A DNA stretch of 41,481 nucleotides, taken from a virus. The stretch covers positions 1-41,481 of the IMG/VR virus record IMGVR_UViG_3300007538_000055. One strand, written 5' to 3'. This document shows, one piece after another, positions 34,553-41,219 of the stretch. Numbering within the stretch: position 1 is the first letter of the stretch; every line of letters starts with the position of its first letter. The notes under the pieces were generated by a model, which was not told where the DNA came from, searched no databases, and worked only from the letters and a program-made list of their open reading frames with translations. The translations under genes and the position numbers were made by a program.

Positions 34553-35341
34553 ATGAAAGATTTTAAATATAACCCTAGTAAACCCATTATAATAGGTCTG
34601 TCTGGAAAAGCAGCTACGGGAAAGACTTCTGTTGCGGAAAAGATAGTTCCAAAGGCAAAAGTTGATTCTCAAAATTCTAGTATTGTTTGGGATCATATTT
34701 TTTTCGCACTTCCTTTGTATGAGTTAGCTTCAATAAAGAAAGGCGTTATTGGCTCTAGGCAGCAGGTTAGGCAACTTTACGGAGTGCATGATACGCTGTA
34801 TGAACTATTCGGTAACTCTCCTATAGGGGACGTGCCAAACTATGAGGACATGGTTCAGATGGTTCAGCAGATCCAGTCCATGCCAATAGAGCCAGAGGGT
34901 GTTAAGCCTAGAACTTTTCTCCAGAAGTCTGGAGACGTGTGTAGATCTCATGATCCCGAATGTTTCTGTAAATGGGCAATTAGAAAGTCCAATTCTTTGC
35001 ATTTAAGTTATTTGCGATCTTTAAATGAAGACACTGAACCTTCTCCGTTTGCCGTTATTATCTCTGATGTTAGGTTTCTAAACGAAGCCGAAACTATCCT
35101 TAATCAAGATAATGGAATAGTTGTGTGCTATACTGCGTCTGATGAAGTGCGAAACGAAAGAATGTTTTCTAGAGACGGTGCATACATGACCAGTGAGCAA
35201 ATGAGTCATCCTTCAGAACTACAAGTGGATGATATATGTAAGATATCTAACATGGTAATAAATACTGATGATCTAACTGTAGATGATCAAACTTTATTTA
35301 CTCTTGATTACGTTAATGGTTTGGTTGCAGCTTATGCCTAA
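34553..35341 (+). CDS. Deoxynucleoside monophosphate kinase
   Basis: 262 residues. The P-loop is IIGLSGKAATGKTSVAEKI. RTFLQKSGDVCRSHDPECFC followed by KWAI resembles the substrate-binding arm of phage dNMP kinases. VIISDVRFLNEAE is the Walker-B-like strand, and HPSELQ lies near the C terminus. It likely phosphorylates dNMPs, feeding the dNTP pool with RNR and ThyX. Start: no ribosome binding site, and the promoter -10 lies 7 bases upstream, fitting a leaderless mRNA. Confidence 0.75.
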   Translation: MKDFKYNPSKPIIIGLSGKAATGKTSVAEKIVPKAKVDSQNSSIVWDHIFFALPLYELASIKKGVIGSRQQVRQLYGVHDTLYELFGNSPIGDVPNYEDMVQMVQQIQSMPIEPEGVKPRTFLQKSGDVCRSHDPECFCKWAIRKSNSLHLSYLRSLNEDTEPSPFAVIISDVRFLNEAETILNQDNGIVVCYTASDEVRNERMFSRDGAYMTSEQMSHPSELQVDDICKISNMVINTDDLTVDDQTLFTLDYVNGLVAAYA

Positions 35342-35654
35342 GATAGTTCCTTCAGCATTTGAGCAGTCCGATACTCATTCTATAGAAAAGGTGGTACAAA
35401 CTTTGTCCAATGAAATAAGTATTTCTACTAATCCAGTTTTTATATGTGGTGTTAATAGAAAAATTAATATAGGTAATTTTGAAAACATAGACGTCTATGC
35501 CGGAATTACATTGCCTTTGGCTGATGTATCCCTAGGGGATAAGGAGGCTTTACAGCAAGCTGTTGAAGAAGCTGCAGCTTATGGGTTTGGTATAGTTTCT
35601 AAAGAAACTGGCGAAAGATATTTACTAATTAAAGAGTCACAACAAGGAAGTTGA
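35334..35654 (+). CDS. Hypothetical protein
   Basis: 106 residues from ATG at 35334; an earlier in-frame start would lie inside the kinase gene and give a hydrophobic extension typical of read-through. The product has STNPVFICGVNRKINIG and ALQQAVEEAAAYGFGIVS. Unrecognised, soluble. It overlaps the kinase stop by 8 bases and is followed by a 4-base gap. Confidence 0.55.
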   Translation: MPKIVPSAFEQSDTHSIEKVVQTLSNEISISTNPVFICGVNRKINIGNFENIDVYAGITLPLADVSLGDKEALQQAVEEAAAYGFGIVSKETGERYLLIKESQQGS

Positions 35655-35658
35655 TAAA

Positions 35659-35937
35659 ATGAATATAATTAAAAGATTTTTTAGAAATATAATTCCATCT
35701 AAAAATGAAAATACTATAGTTGAAGAGCAGAAGCTTGGTGGTTTTGATATAGACGACCATACCGTAACTAATGTTACTCCTGTTGAATTAGAGGAAGATA
35801 TTAGTGAGATTGTCAAGATAGAACCCTCTGCTCCAAAGCCAGCTAAAAAGAGTCCTGGTAGACCTAAAGGTTCGACCTCAAAGAAGACTCCCTCAAAGAA
35901 GACTCCTGCCAAAAAAACGCCTTCTAAAAAGGCCTGA
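35659..35937 (+). CDS. AT-hook/H1-like basic-tailed protein
   Basis: 92 residues. The N-terminal half is mixed and acidic. The C-terminal ~25 residues begin with SPGRPKGS, an AT-hook core (GRP), then run as KKTPSKK repeats like histone H1 or the tails of bacterial nucleoid proteins. It likely binds AT-rich DNA nonspecifically. It closes this transcription block, ending 11 bases before a terminator. Confidence 0.6.
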   Translation: MNIIKRFFRNIIPSKNENTIVEEQKLGGFDIDDHTVTNVTPVELEEDISEIVKIEPSAPKPAKKSPGRPKGSTSKKTPSKKTPAKKTPSKKA

Positions 35938-35948
35938 TTTTATTCCTA

Positions 35949-35975
35949 AAAGAAGAGGGGTAACCCTCTTTTTTT
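35949..35975 (+). terminator. Intrinsic terminator
   Basis: AAGAGGG (35953-35959) pairs with CCCTCTT (35964-35970) around a GTAA tetraloop of the GNRA type, and five more Ts follow. It ends the block from the sigma-factor region. The small-gene cluster starts after it. Confidence 0.85.
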
Positions 35976-36023
35976 GATTTATATGGTTACTATTGTATTT
36001 AGTATATTTTGAAAGGTTTCTTT

Positions 36024-36176
36024 ATGGCTGACAAAAAAGGTTTTGGGATGAAAACATCCTCTGAAAACAACCACTACAAACTTCTCGCAGACGCTAAGCC
36101 TAATTTTCAGGATTTACCAGTTACCCCACCTTCTTCTGTTCCGGGTAAGAGAAAGATAAAGAAAAATAAAGGCTAA
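36024..36176 (+). CDS. Small basic protein
   Basis: 50 residues from ATG at 36024, preceded by GAAAGG. The Lys-rich ends (MADKKGFGMK, GKRKIKKNKG) flank a neutral middle with PVTPPSSVPG. The 50-base gap from the terminator holds AT-rich sequence but no clear promoter. It is the first of a series of basic mini-proteins. Confidence 0.5.
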   Translation: MADKKGFGMKTSSENNHYKLLADAKPNFQDLPVTPPSSVPGKRKIKKNKG

Positions 36177-36181
36177 TATAT

Positions 36182-36313
36182 ATGGCTATTAAAAAGTTCA
36201 TATATATTAGTGGGCCAAGAATGGGGACAAATAATCAAAAGTCAAATGGTCCTGTTTTGAAATCTAACAAGAAAAGAAAAAGGAAAACTAATGCCCGCAA
36301 AAAAAGACCCTAG
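36182..36313 (+). CDS. Small Lys/Arg-rich protein
   Basis: 43 residues from ATG at 36182 to TAG at 36313. It is very basic at the end (KKRKRKTNARKKRP) and overlaps the next gene by 23 bases. The ribosome binding site is modest (AAAGG about nine bases away). It could be a real mini-protein or chance in a Lys-rich region. Confidence 0.35.
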   Translation: MAIKKFIYISGPRMGTNNQKSNGPVLKSNKKRKRKTNARKKRP

Positions 36314-36578
36314 ACTTACAAGAGCAGGTGTTTCTGGATTCAACAAGCCAAAAAGAACACCAAATCACCCAACAAAATCTCACGTAGTTGTAGCTAAGGT
36401 TGGTGATAAAGTTAAGACAATTCGCTTTGGCCAGCAGGGTGTTAGCGGTTCTCCCAAGAAAAAAGGCGAGTCCAAGTCTTATGCTGCTAGACGAAGGTCT
36501 TTTAAAGCTCGCCATGCCTCTAATATCAAGAAGGGTAAAATGTCTGCAGCCTACTGGGCGGACAGGGTAAAATGGTGA
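36291..36578 (+). CDS. Small basic conserved-type phage protein
   Basis: 95 residues. MPAKKDPRLTRAGVSGFNKP, then HPTKSHVVVAKVGDKVKTIR and FGQQGVSG, then SFKARHASNIKKGKMSAAYW. I recognise this layout from small proteins in marine and other phages whose function is unknown. It is strongly basic and probably nucleic-acid binding. The start overlaps a tiny upstream frame. The end overlaps the next start by 7 bases. Confidence 0.65.
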   Translation: MPAKKDPRLTRAGVSGFNKPKRTPNHPTKSHVVVAKVGDKVKTIRFGQQGVSGSPKKKGESKSYAARRRSFKARHASNIKKGKMSAAYWADRVKW

Positions 36579-36853
36579 CCGGTATGGAAGCAATAATTGT
36601 CGCAGCAATAGCTGCAGTTGGTGGTGTTGTAACTGCGCTTGTTCAAAAGAGTAGGAAAGAAAATAGAGATGACCATAATGTTGTTGCCGGTTTAGTCAGT
36701 GGTGTCAAAGATGAGTTGTTTAATCTCCATCATAAGATAGACAAAGTTGACGATCAAATGCAGGATCATATGATGTGGCACTACGAGAAATCTGATCCAG
36801 TCTCTAACAAGAAGACTAGAGTGAGGAAGTCAAGTGGCCAAGAAGAAGCGTGA
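36572..36853 (+). CDS. Single-pass membrane protein, holin-accessory-like
   Basis: 93 residues. One N-terminal hydrophobic segment (AIIVAAIAAVGGVVTALV), then a charged, helical cytoplasmic part with heptad features (KDELFNLHHKIDKVDDQMQD) and a basic end. A one-segment plus coiled-coil layout next to lysis genes is common in phages; it could be a holin or a regulator of lysis timing. AGGG lies before ATG 36572. It overlaps both neighbours. Confidence 0.5.
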   Translation: MVTGMEAIIVAAIAAVGGVVTALVQKSRKENRDDHNVVAGLVSGVKDELFNLHHKIDKVDDQMQDHMMWHYEKSDPVSNKKTRVRKSSGQEEA

Positions 36854-37019
36854 TAGATTGAAGCGTGATAGATTTCAGGCAGAATATTCTGCCATGAAAA
36901 GAAAGATGAGAACTATCACTGTAGATGATAAAGATCCAGATCACAAAAATAGTGCTTACTGGGATCTTGGTATAAGAAGAAAAAAATATTATTCATCAAT
37001 GAGAAAAAGGAGAAAATAA
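36834..37019 (+). CDS. Small Lys/Arg-rich protein, GTG start
   Basis: 61 residues from GTG at 36834, with GAGG about eight bases before. It is highly basic at both ends (KKKRDRLKRDRFQ, RRKKYYSSMRKRRK). It overlaps the membrane gene by 20 bases. Its stop is part of the repeated segment at 36998. Unrecognised. Confidence 0.5.
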   Translation: MAKKKRDRLKRDRFQAEYSAMKRKMRTITVDDKDPDHKNSAYWDLGIRRKKYYSSMRKRRK

Positions 37020-37181
37020 TGGCATACGGAAAGAAAACTTCAGCAGCTAAGAAGTCAGTGGGTCCACATTATCCACCAATACTGAAATGAGAAAAAGGAG
37101 AAAATAATGGCATACGGAAAGAAAAAGCCAGCTAAGAAAATGGCCGCAAAGAAAACTTCAGCAGCTAAGAAGTCAATGGGT
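36998..37181 (+). repeat. Imperfect direct repeats from a tandem gene duplication
   Basis: Forty bases at 36998-37037 recur at 37086-37125 (offset 88), containing a ribosome binding site, ATG and first codons. A second segment from 37030 recurs from 37148 (offset 118) for about 34 bases with one mismatch. The 30-base difference is an in-frame insertion or deletion of 10 codons. Confidence 0.85.
37019..37090 (+). pseudogene. Truncated 23-residue copy of the next gene
   Basis: ATG at 37019 gives MAYGKKTSAAKKSVG followed by a divergent tail and TGA at 37090. The first 6 and next 8 residues match the following gene apart from a 10-codon gap. It is probably a degenerate duplicate, although GGAG before it could still allow translation. 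Confidence 0.55.
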
Positions 37182-37265
37182 AATGGTTTGACACCCGCTC
37201 AGAAGAAATTGCCACCAGCAATTCAGGCTGCTATTCTTAGAAAGAAGAAAAAAGGCGGTAAGTGA
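37107..37265 (+). CDS. Small Lys-rich protein
   Basis: 52 residues from ATG at 37107 (GGAG before it) to TGA at 37265. MAYGKKKPAKKMAAKK, then GNGLTPAQKKLPPAIQAAIL, then a KKKKGGK end. It is the intact member of the duplication. It has a low-complexity basic N terminus and a short amphipathic middle. Function unknown; nucleic-acid or virion-core binding is possible. Confidence 0.55.
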   Translation: MAYGKKKPAKKMAAKKTSAAKKSMGNGLTPAQKKLPPAIQAAILRKKKKGGK

Positions 37266-37268
37266 TTC

Positions 37269-37532
37269 ATGGCTCCTCCTAAGCTTAAAAGGGTTAAAAG
37301 AACTGCAAAGTACTATAGAAAAAATGCTGCAGCCAGAAGAAAGAAAGCTGCAACAGATAAAAAGTTTAACTCTAAGCCTTCTCAAAAAGCAAAAAGAAGA
37401 CAGCTAGCTAAGGCTAGATATAAGAGAGGTATAATGGGCAAGGGTGGTAAAGACATGTCTCACACCAAGAGCGGTAAGCTGGTTCCAGAAAGTCCAAGTA
37501 AAAATAGGGCCAGGAATCGCGGAAAGAAGTAG
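37269..37532 (+). CDS. Small basic protein with MSHTKSGKL motif
   Basis: 87 residues, about 40% Lys/Arg. The C-terminal KGGKDMSHTKSGKLVPESPS followed by NRARN is a pattern I recall from phage mini-proteins of unknown role. The rest is poly-basic (RRKKAATDKKFNSKPSQKAK). It starts 3 bases after the preceding stop. A strong terminator follows. Confidence 0.6.
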   Translation: MAPPKLKRVKRTAKYYRKNAAARRKKAATDKKFNSKPSQKAKRRQLAKARYKRGIMGKGGKDMSHTKSGKLVPESPSKNRARNRGKK

Positions 37533-37548
37533 TAGTTATCATAAATTA

Positions 37549-37581
37549 CTGCGATAGTCTAATGACTGTCGCAGTTTTTTT
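37549..37581 (+). terminator. Intrinsic terminator
   Basis: CTGCGATAGTC (37549-37559) pairs with GACTGTCGCAG (37564-37574), 11 pairs with one G-T wobble, around loop TAAT, followed by seven Ts. It separates the basic-protein block from the endolysin transcript. Confidence 0.92.
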
Positions 37582-37586
37582 ATTTA

Positions 37587-37595
37587 TGGTATAAT
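37587..37595 (+). promoter_or_regulatory. Extended -10 promoter (TGGTATAAT)
   Basis: A consensus extended -10 lies just after the terminator at 37549-37581, with no clear -35. Transcripts would begin near 37602 and carry a ~75-base leader before the ATG at 37677. The leader includes an 11-codon frame at 37628-37663 that is probably chance. Confidence 0.65.
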
Positions 37596-37676
37596 TATTT
37601 CAAGTCAGGGTTTAAATCAGGCAATTAATGACTACAGGCAAAAGCAGGTTACTAGTAGTTTAGAGGTGTAATTATT

Positions 37677-37886
37677 ATGGCTAAAAAAAATGACAAGAAG
37701 TGGATACAAGGTGCCATTAAAAGACCTGGTGCTTTTACTGCGAAAGCAAAAAGAAGAAAGATGACAGTGGCACAGTTTGCGTCAGCTGTCAGAAAAAATC
37801 CTTCCAAGTATGATGCAACAACTAGGCGTCAGGCTAATTTAGCCGTAACACTACGTAAGATTTCTAAGAACAAAAAGAAAAAGTGA
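37677..37886 (+). CDS. Small basic phage protein (WIQGAIKRPGAF type)
   Basis: 69 residues: KWIQGAIKRPGAFTAKAKRR, then MTVAQFASAVRKNPSKYDA and RRQANLAV. I recall similar short proteins near lysis or structural genes in several phages, without a known role. GAGG lies well before the ATG. It ends 12 bases before the endolysin. Confidence 0.62.
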   Translation: MAKKNDKKWIQGAIKRPGAFTAKAKRRKMTVAQFASAVRKNPSKYDATTRRQANLAVTLRKISKNKKKK

Positions 37887-37898
37887 TAGGAGAATACA

Positions 37899-38873
37899 AT
37901 GGGTAGACCTTATACTGGCTGGGATTATAATGCCACAGCAAAAAGATCTGGAACTGAAAAGCTTATTAAGCTTATTAACTATTTAAGCGGTGGTGGCTTG
38001 TGGAATAACGGATCATGGGGCGTCAGAGCGATGAGGGGTAAGAAGAACCCCAGTGTACATGGAACAGGAAGAGCTTTTGACCTTTCTTGGAGAGGTGGAA
38101 GGTATGGTGGATACGGAGACTACGAGAAGGTCAAAATATGGATGGACTTCTTGGTCAAGAACGCTGACATCCTTGGCATAGAGTGTGTATTTGATTATCA
38201 TCCAGCTCCTTGGGGTCGTGGATGGAAGTGTGATAGGAATGCCTGGTCAGTGTATTCTAAGAAAGCATTTAGTGGTGCGCCTGGCGGGGATTGGATCCAT
38301 ATCGAGATCTCAAACGAGCATGCTGACGATTCCGAATACTATGAAAGAGTCATGCACGACTTAGTTGCTGGTACTGATTTTGCCTCGTTATCACAGGCTC
38401 CTGCTCCTTCAGAAAAGTCTGAGGCTGTAGATAATCCAACATCTGATGACTATCCTGGTCATTCGGTTGATCGCGGACACAGCCATGCTCATGAGGTTAG
38501 AATGATTCAATCTAAGCTTAAGATAACTGTTGACGGAGATTTTGGTCCAAAGACAGAAGCCGCTGTTAAGGAGTGGCAGTCCGCTAACGGTTTAACTGCT
38601 GACGGGGTAGTTGGAGCTAAGACTTGGGCTGCAATGTTTGATTCACCTCAGGACACATCAAATTCACCAGCCCATAAGTATCCTGGTCACCCTGTTGATT
38701 TGGGTCACAACCATGCAAATGAGGTTAAGCTTATTCAGGCTAAAGTTGACGCTTATGTTGACGGAGATTTTGGTCCAAAGACAGAAGCTGCTGTTAAAGC
38801 GTGGCAGTCCGCTAACGGTTTAACTGCTGACGGCGTAGTCGGACCTAAGACCTGGGGGGCAATGTTTAGCTGA
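37899..38873 (+). CDS. Endolysin: M15-type peptidase with two peptidoglycan-binding domains
   Basis: 324 residues. The N-terminal domain has [14 protein letters not shown] (zinc ligands H and D) and GDWIHIEIS (third zinc His), the VanY/M15 D-Ala-D-Ala or L-Ala-D-Glu peptidase pattern. Two tandem PG-binding domains follow ([36 protein letters not shown] and the equivalent second copy). No signal peptide is seen, so a holin would be needed. It overlaps the holin-like start (TGATG). Confidence 0.85.
   Translation: MGRPYTGWDYNATAKRSGTEKLIKLINYLSGGGLWNNGSWGVRAMRGKKNPSVHGTGRAFDLSWRGGRYGGYGDYEKVKIWMDFLVKNADILGIECVFDYHPAPWGRGWKCDRNAWSVYSKKAFSGAPGGDWIHIEISNEHADDSEYYERVMHDLVAGTDFASLSQAPAPSEKSEAVDNPTSDDYPGHSVDRGHSHAHEVRMIQSKLKITVDGDFGPKTEAAVKEWQSANGLTADGVVGAKTWAAMFDSPQDTSNSPAHKYPGHPVDLGHNHANEVKLIQAKVDAYVDGDFGPKTEAAVKAWQSANGLTADGVVGPKTWGAMFS
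38451..38870 (+). repeat. Tandem duplication of the peptidoglycan-binding domain
   Basis: Starting at 38451 and 38679 (offset 228 bases, 76 codons), the two domain-coding segments are very similar in DNA, especially 38531-38605 against 38759-38833. Such close DNA identity suggests a recent duplication or gene conversion. Confidence 0.85.
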
Positions 38874-39109
38874 TGAAAGAGGACATAAAGGATAAAACGA
38901 TGCTGGTCCTAGCCGTAGGCGTTATGATTGCTATTCTTATTGCTATTATTGGTGACTACGCCGTTGCTGCTATTGAAACTCAGACGACTGGGGAAGCGGT
39001 AGAGGTCTCTTCAGATGTAATGACTCTTGTCCAGACAGCTCTTGGTGGCGTGATTGGCATTATCGGCGGCTACTTTGGTGCTAAGGGCATGAAGAAGGAC
39101 GACGACTAA
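38873..39109 (+). CDS. Holin-like protein with two membrane segments
   Basis: 78 residues. Two hydrophobic helices (MLVLAVGVMIAILIAIIGDY and LVQTALGGVIGIIGGYFGA) are separated by an acidic linker, with a charged N terminus and KKDDD end. Directly following the endolysin, it is the best holin candidate here. The ATG overlaps the endolysin stop. The next gene's ATG overlaps its stop. Confidence 0.68.
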   Translation: MKEDIKDKTMLVLAVGVMIAILIAIIGDYAVAAIETQTTGEAVEVSSDVMTLVQTALGGVIGIIGGYFGAKGMKKDDD

Positions 39110-39309
39110 TGGCTAGACAGAATAAACCTACTAATCCCAAGCTTTGGAGCAGGGCTAAATCAATGGCTAGATCTAAGTTTACTGTATACCCATCAGCTTA
39201 CGCTAATGCGTGGGCTGTTAAGTGGTATAATAGTCATGGTGGTGGATGGAGAACGGTTGATGCTGTCAAGCCGAGAGGAAAAAAGAAAGCCACAAGGAAG
39301 AAAAAGTAA
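39109..39309 (+). CDS. Small basic protein, DUF5872-like
   Basis: 66 residues. NPKLWSRAKSMARSKFTVYP then SAYANAWAVKWYNSHGGGWR is a layout I recall from a conserved small domain (DUF5872) found in phages and large viruses, of unknown function. A Lys-rich tail follows. It overlaps both neighbours by a base or so, so it is co-translated with the holin. Confidence 0.65.
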   Translation: MARQNKPTNPKLWSRAKSMARSKFTVYPSAYANAWAVKWYNSHGGGWRTVDAVKPRGKKKATRKKK

Positions 39310-39590
39310 TGCCAGGCCCTAAAGGTGTAGGCTTAACTAAGTGGTTTGACCAAAAATGGGTTAACATTGGTGCCCCCAAAAAGAAGGGCAAGTATCAACC
39401 CTGCGGTACTTCAGGTAAGGGCGGAGGGTATGCCAAGTGCGTGCCAGTAGCAAAAGCTAATTCAATGTCTAAGTCACAAAAGAAGAGTGCTGTTCAAAGG
39501 AAAAGAGCAAGTGGCACTCCGGCTAAAGGCAAGAAGGGTCAGAAGCCTAAAAACGTTGCTACGTATAAGAGGAAAAAGAAAAAGAAGTAA
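39309..39590 (+). CDS. Small basic protein with CxxG/CVP motif
   Basis: 93 residues. VGLTKWFDQKWVNIGAPKKK, then YQPCGTSGKGGGYAKCVPVA, then SMSKSQKKSAVQRKRA. I recall this pattern in conserved phage proteins of unknown role. The two Cys could pair or bind metal. The C terminus is Lys-rich. The end overlaps the next start. Confidence 0.6.
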   Translation: MPGPKGVGLTKWFDQKWVNIGAPKKKGKYQPCGTSGKGGGYAKCVPVAKANSMSKSQKKSAVQRKRASGTPAKGKKGQKPKNVATYKRKKKKK

Positions 39591-39799
39591 TGACAGATGC
39601 AAGTGGTTTTGATGGCTTTATGCCATCACTTCATAACCTAGAAATATCTCCATCAACATCAATGATTACAACTGATGGTGATGTAATAGATGGTCACACA
39701 GTAAAGATAAGTTTGGGTGATGGTTCTGAAGTATTTTTTTCTTGCACTGAAGAGGTTCTTCAAAAAATATTTTTCCTAATACTCAAAACACTCTCATAG
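39590..39799 (+). CDS. Small acidic hypothetical protein
   Basis: 69 residues, acidic in contrast to the basic run before it (SMITTDGDVIDGHTVKISLG, DGSEVFFSCTEEVLQKIFF). Unrecognised. Its stop lies just before the tRNA promoter. Confidence 0.5.
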   Translation: MTDASGFDGFMPSLHNLEISPSTSMITTDGDVIDGHTVKISLGDGSEVFFSCTEEVLQKIFFLILKTLS

Positions 39800-39801
39800 T
39801 A

Positions 39802-39810
39802 TGCTATACT
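39802..39810 (+). promoter_or_regulatory. Extended -10 promoter before tRNA-Ser
   Basis: TGCTATACT is an extended -10 that differs from consensus at one base. It lies 13 bases before the tRNA start. No clear -35 is visible. The transcript would also run into the exonuclease gene. Confidence 0.55.
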
Positions 39811-39823
39811 ATTGTAGGAAATA

Positions 39824-39913
39824 GGAGAGGTGCCAGAGCGGCCAAATGGGACATCCTGCTAAGATGTAGAGGGTGCAAGCCCTCCGTGGGTTCAAATCCC
39901 ACCCTCTCCGCCA
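39824..39913 (+). tRNA. tRNA-Ser(GCU)
   Basis: Full cloverleaf by eye. Acceptor GGAGAGG pairs with CCTCTCC (39903-39909). The anticodon stem ACATC/GATGT holds loop CTGCTAA with anticodon GCT. There is a long type II variable arm (GAGGG/CCCTC) and T-arm GTGGGTTCAAATCCCAC. Discriminator G and an encoded CCA follow. It reads AGC/AGU, frequent in the Ser-rich structural genes. Confidence 0.93.
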
Positions 39914-39930
39914 CATAAGATTGGAATAGT

Positions 39931-40686
39931 ATGGCTAAAATATTATACTACGATATAGAAACTGCACCTAATTTAAGTTATGTATGGGGTCAGTATGAGC
40001 AAAATGTTATTGACCATGAGAGAGAGTGGTACATTCTTTGTGTGTCTTATCGCTGGGAGGGTGAAAAGAAGACACATGTTTGTTCATTGGTAGATTTTCC
40101 TGAGTCGTACAAAAAAGATCCAGAAAATGATTATCATGTAGTAAAAAAAATGTGGGATCTTATAGATGAAGCTGATATTGTAGTAGCTCATAACGGTGAT
40201 AGGTTTGACATGAGAAAAGCCAATGCTAGGTTCGTATACCATGAGTTGGGTCCAACTTCTCCAGTTAAGCAGATAGACACCCTTAAAATAGCTAGAAGAT
40301 ACTTTATGTTTAATAGTAATAAGTTGGATCATTTGGGATCTTATCTTGGTGTTGGTAGAAAAGTAAATGCAGGAGGCTTTGACACATGGGCTGGCTGTAT
40401 GCGTGGCGATATGAAATCATGGAAGACCATGATTAAGTATGCTAGGCAGGATGTGGATCTTCTCAGAGATGTTTACATGAAGCTTCGTCCATGGATGACT
40501 AATCATCCTAATCTTAACGTATATGATGGTGGGTGCGATTGTCCGACTTGTGGTTCTTCTAATCTTCAAAAGCGTGGACAAAAGTATACGCAAGTAGCTT
40601 GCTATCAGCAGTATTACTGTAATGATTGTGGTGCGTGGAGTCGTGCCAGATTAATGTCTGAAGTTGAAAGACCAGACATTGTATGA
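39931..40686 (+). CDS. DEDD-family 3'-5' exonuclease (RNase H-like fold)
   Basis: 251 residues. KILYYDIETAPNLSYVWGQY carries the first Asp and Glu, IVVAHNGDRFDMRKANARF the next Asp, and YARQDVDLLRDVY the YxxxD end. This is an active DEDDy layout similar to PolB-type exonuclease domains. C-terminal CDCPTCGSSN then CNDCGAWSRARL form a zinc ribbon. It may give proofreading or other single-strand trimming. No strong ribosome binding site is seen 17 bases after the tRNA end. Confidence 0.8.
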   Translation: MAKILYYDIETAPNLSYVWGQYEQNVIDHEREWYILCVSYRWEGEKKTHVCSLVDFPESYKKDPENDYHVVKKMWDLIDEADIVVAHNGDRFDMRKANARFVYHELGPTSPVKQIDTLKIARRYFMFNSNKLDHLGSYLGVGRKVNAGGFDTWAGCMRGDMKSWKTMIKYARQDVDLLRDVYMKLRPWMTNHPNLNVYDGGCDCPTCGSSNLQKRGQKYTQVACYQQYYCNDCGAWSRARLMSEVERPDIV

Positions 40687-41219
40687 ATTTAACAGAAATA
40701 GGATCAAAATACAACTCCGATAAGGGTTACCTACATTCGTATTATGAGGTGTACGACGTCCATTTTAGAAGACTTAAAGATACTGCAAAAAATGTATTAG
40801 AGATTGGAACCTATGCAGGAGAATCTCTACTTGTTTGGAAAGAGTATTTTACTAGCGCAAATATATACGGTGTAGACAATTATTTTAAGCCAAAGAAAAG
40901 TGTACCTGGTATAAACTTTACGTTACTCGATGCGTACAGTGAGGACTCTGTGCAAAAGTTATCTCGTGAGTATGATGTGATCATAGATGATGGTCCTCAT
41001 ACTTTAGAGTCTCAAATATTTTTTGTTGAAAATTACTTGCCGTTACTTTCTCGTAATGGTATTATGGTTATAGAGGACATACTTAGTTTGGATTCGGCCT
41101 TGGAAATAGCTAGCCATTTTCCAGAAGAGATGAAAAGATTTGTTTTCTCAATAGATAGAAGAGTTGTTCCAGGTGTAGATTACTCTTCTGTTATGATAGT
41201 TTTTGATAGGTATGAATAA
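40683..41219 (+). CDS. Class I SAM-dependent methyltransferase
   Basis: 178 residues. NVLEIGTYAGESLLVWKEY is the SAM-binding motif I, followed by NIYGVDNYF (acidic motif II). YDVIIDDGPHTLESQIFF and GIMVIEDI resemble cephalosporin hydroxylase/TylF-type small-molecule and sugar O-methyltransferases. The substrate could be a glycan, linking it to the sugar-transferase genes. It overlaps the exonuclease stop by 4 bases (ATGA). Confidence 0.75.
   Translation: MNLTEIGSKYNSDKGYLHSYYEVYDVHFRRLKDTAKNVLEIGTYAGESLLVWKEYFTSANIYGVDNYFKPKKSVPGINFTLLDAYSEDSVQKLSREYDVIIDDGPHTLESQIFFVENYLPLLSRNGIMVIEDILSLDSALEIASHFPEEMKRFVFSIDRRVVPGVDYSSVMIVFDRYE

Noticed and set aside
36288-36608. 106-residue minus-strand frame opposite small basic genes
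   Set aside because: It is the reverse of Lys-rich coding DNA, giving a Phe/Leu-rich artefact. It has no ribosome binding site and opposes two plausible genes.
37628-37663. 11-codon ORF in the leader of the 37677 gene
   Set aside because: It is too short, with no ribosome binding site. I treat it as chance.
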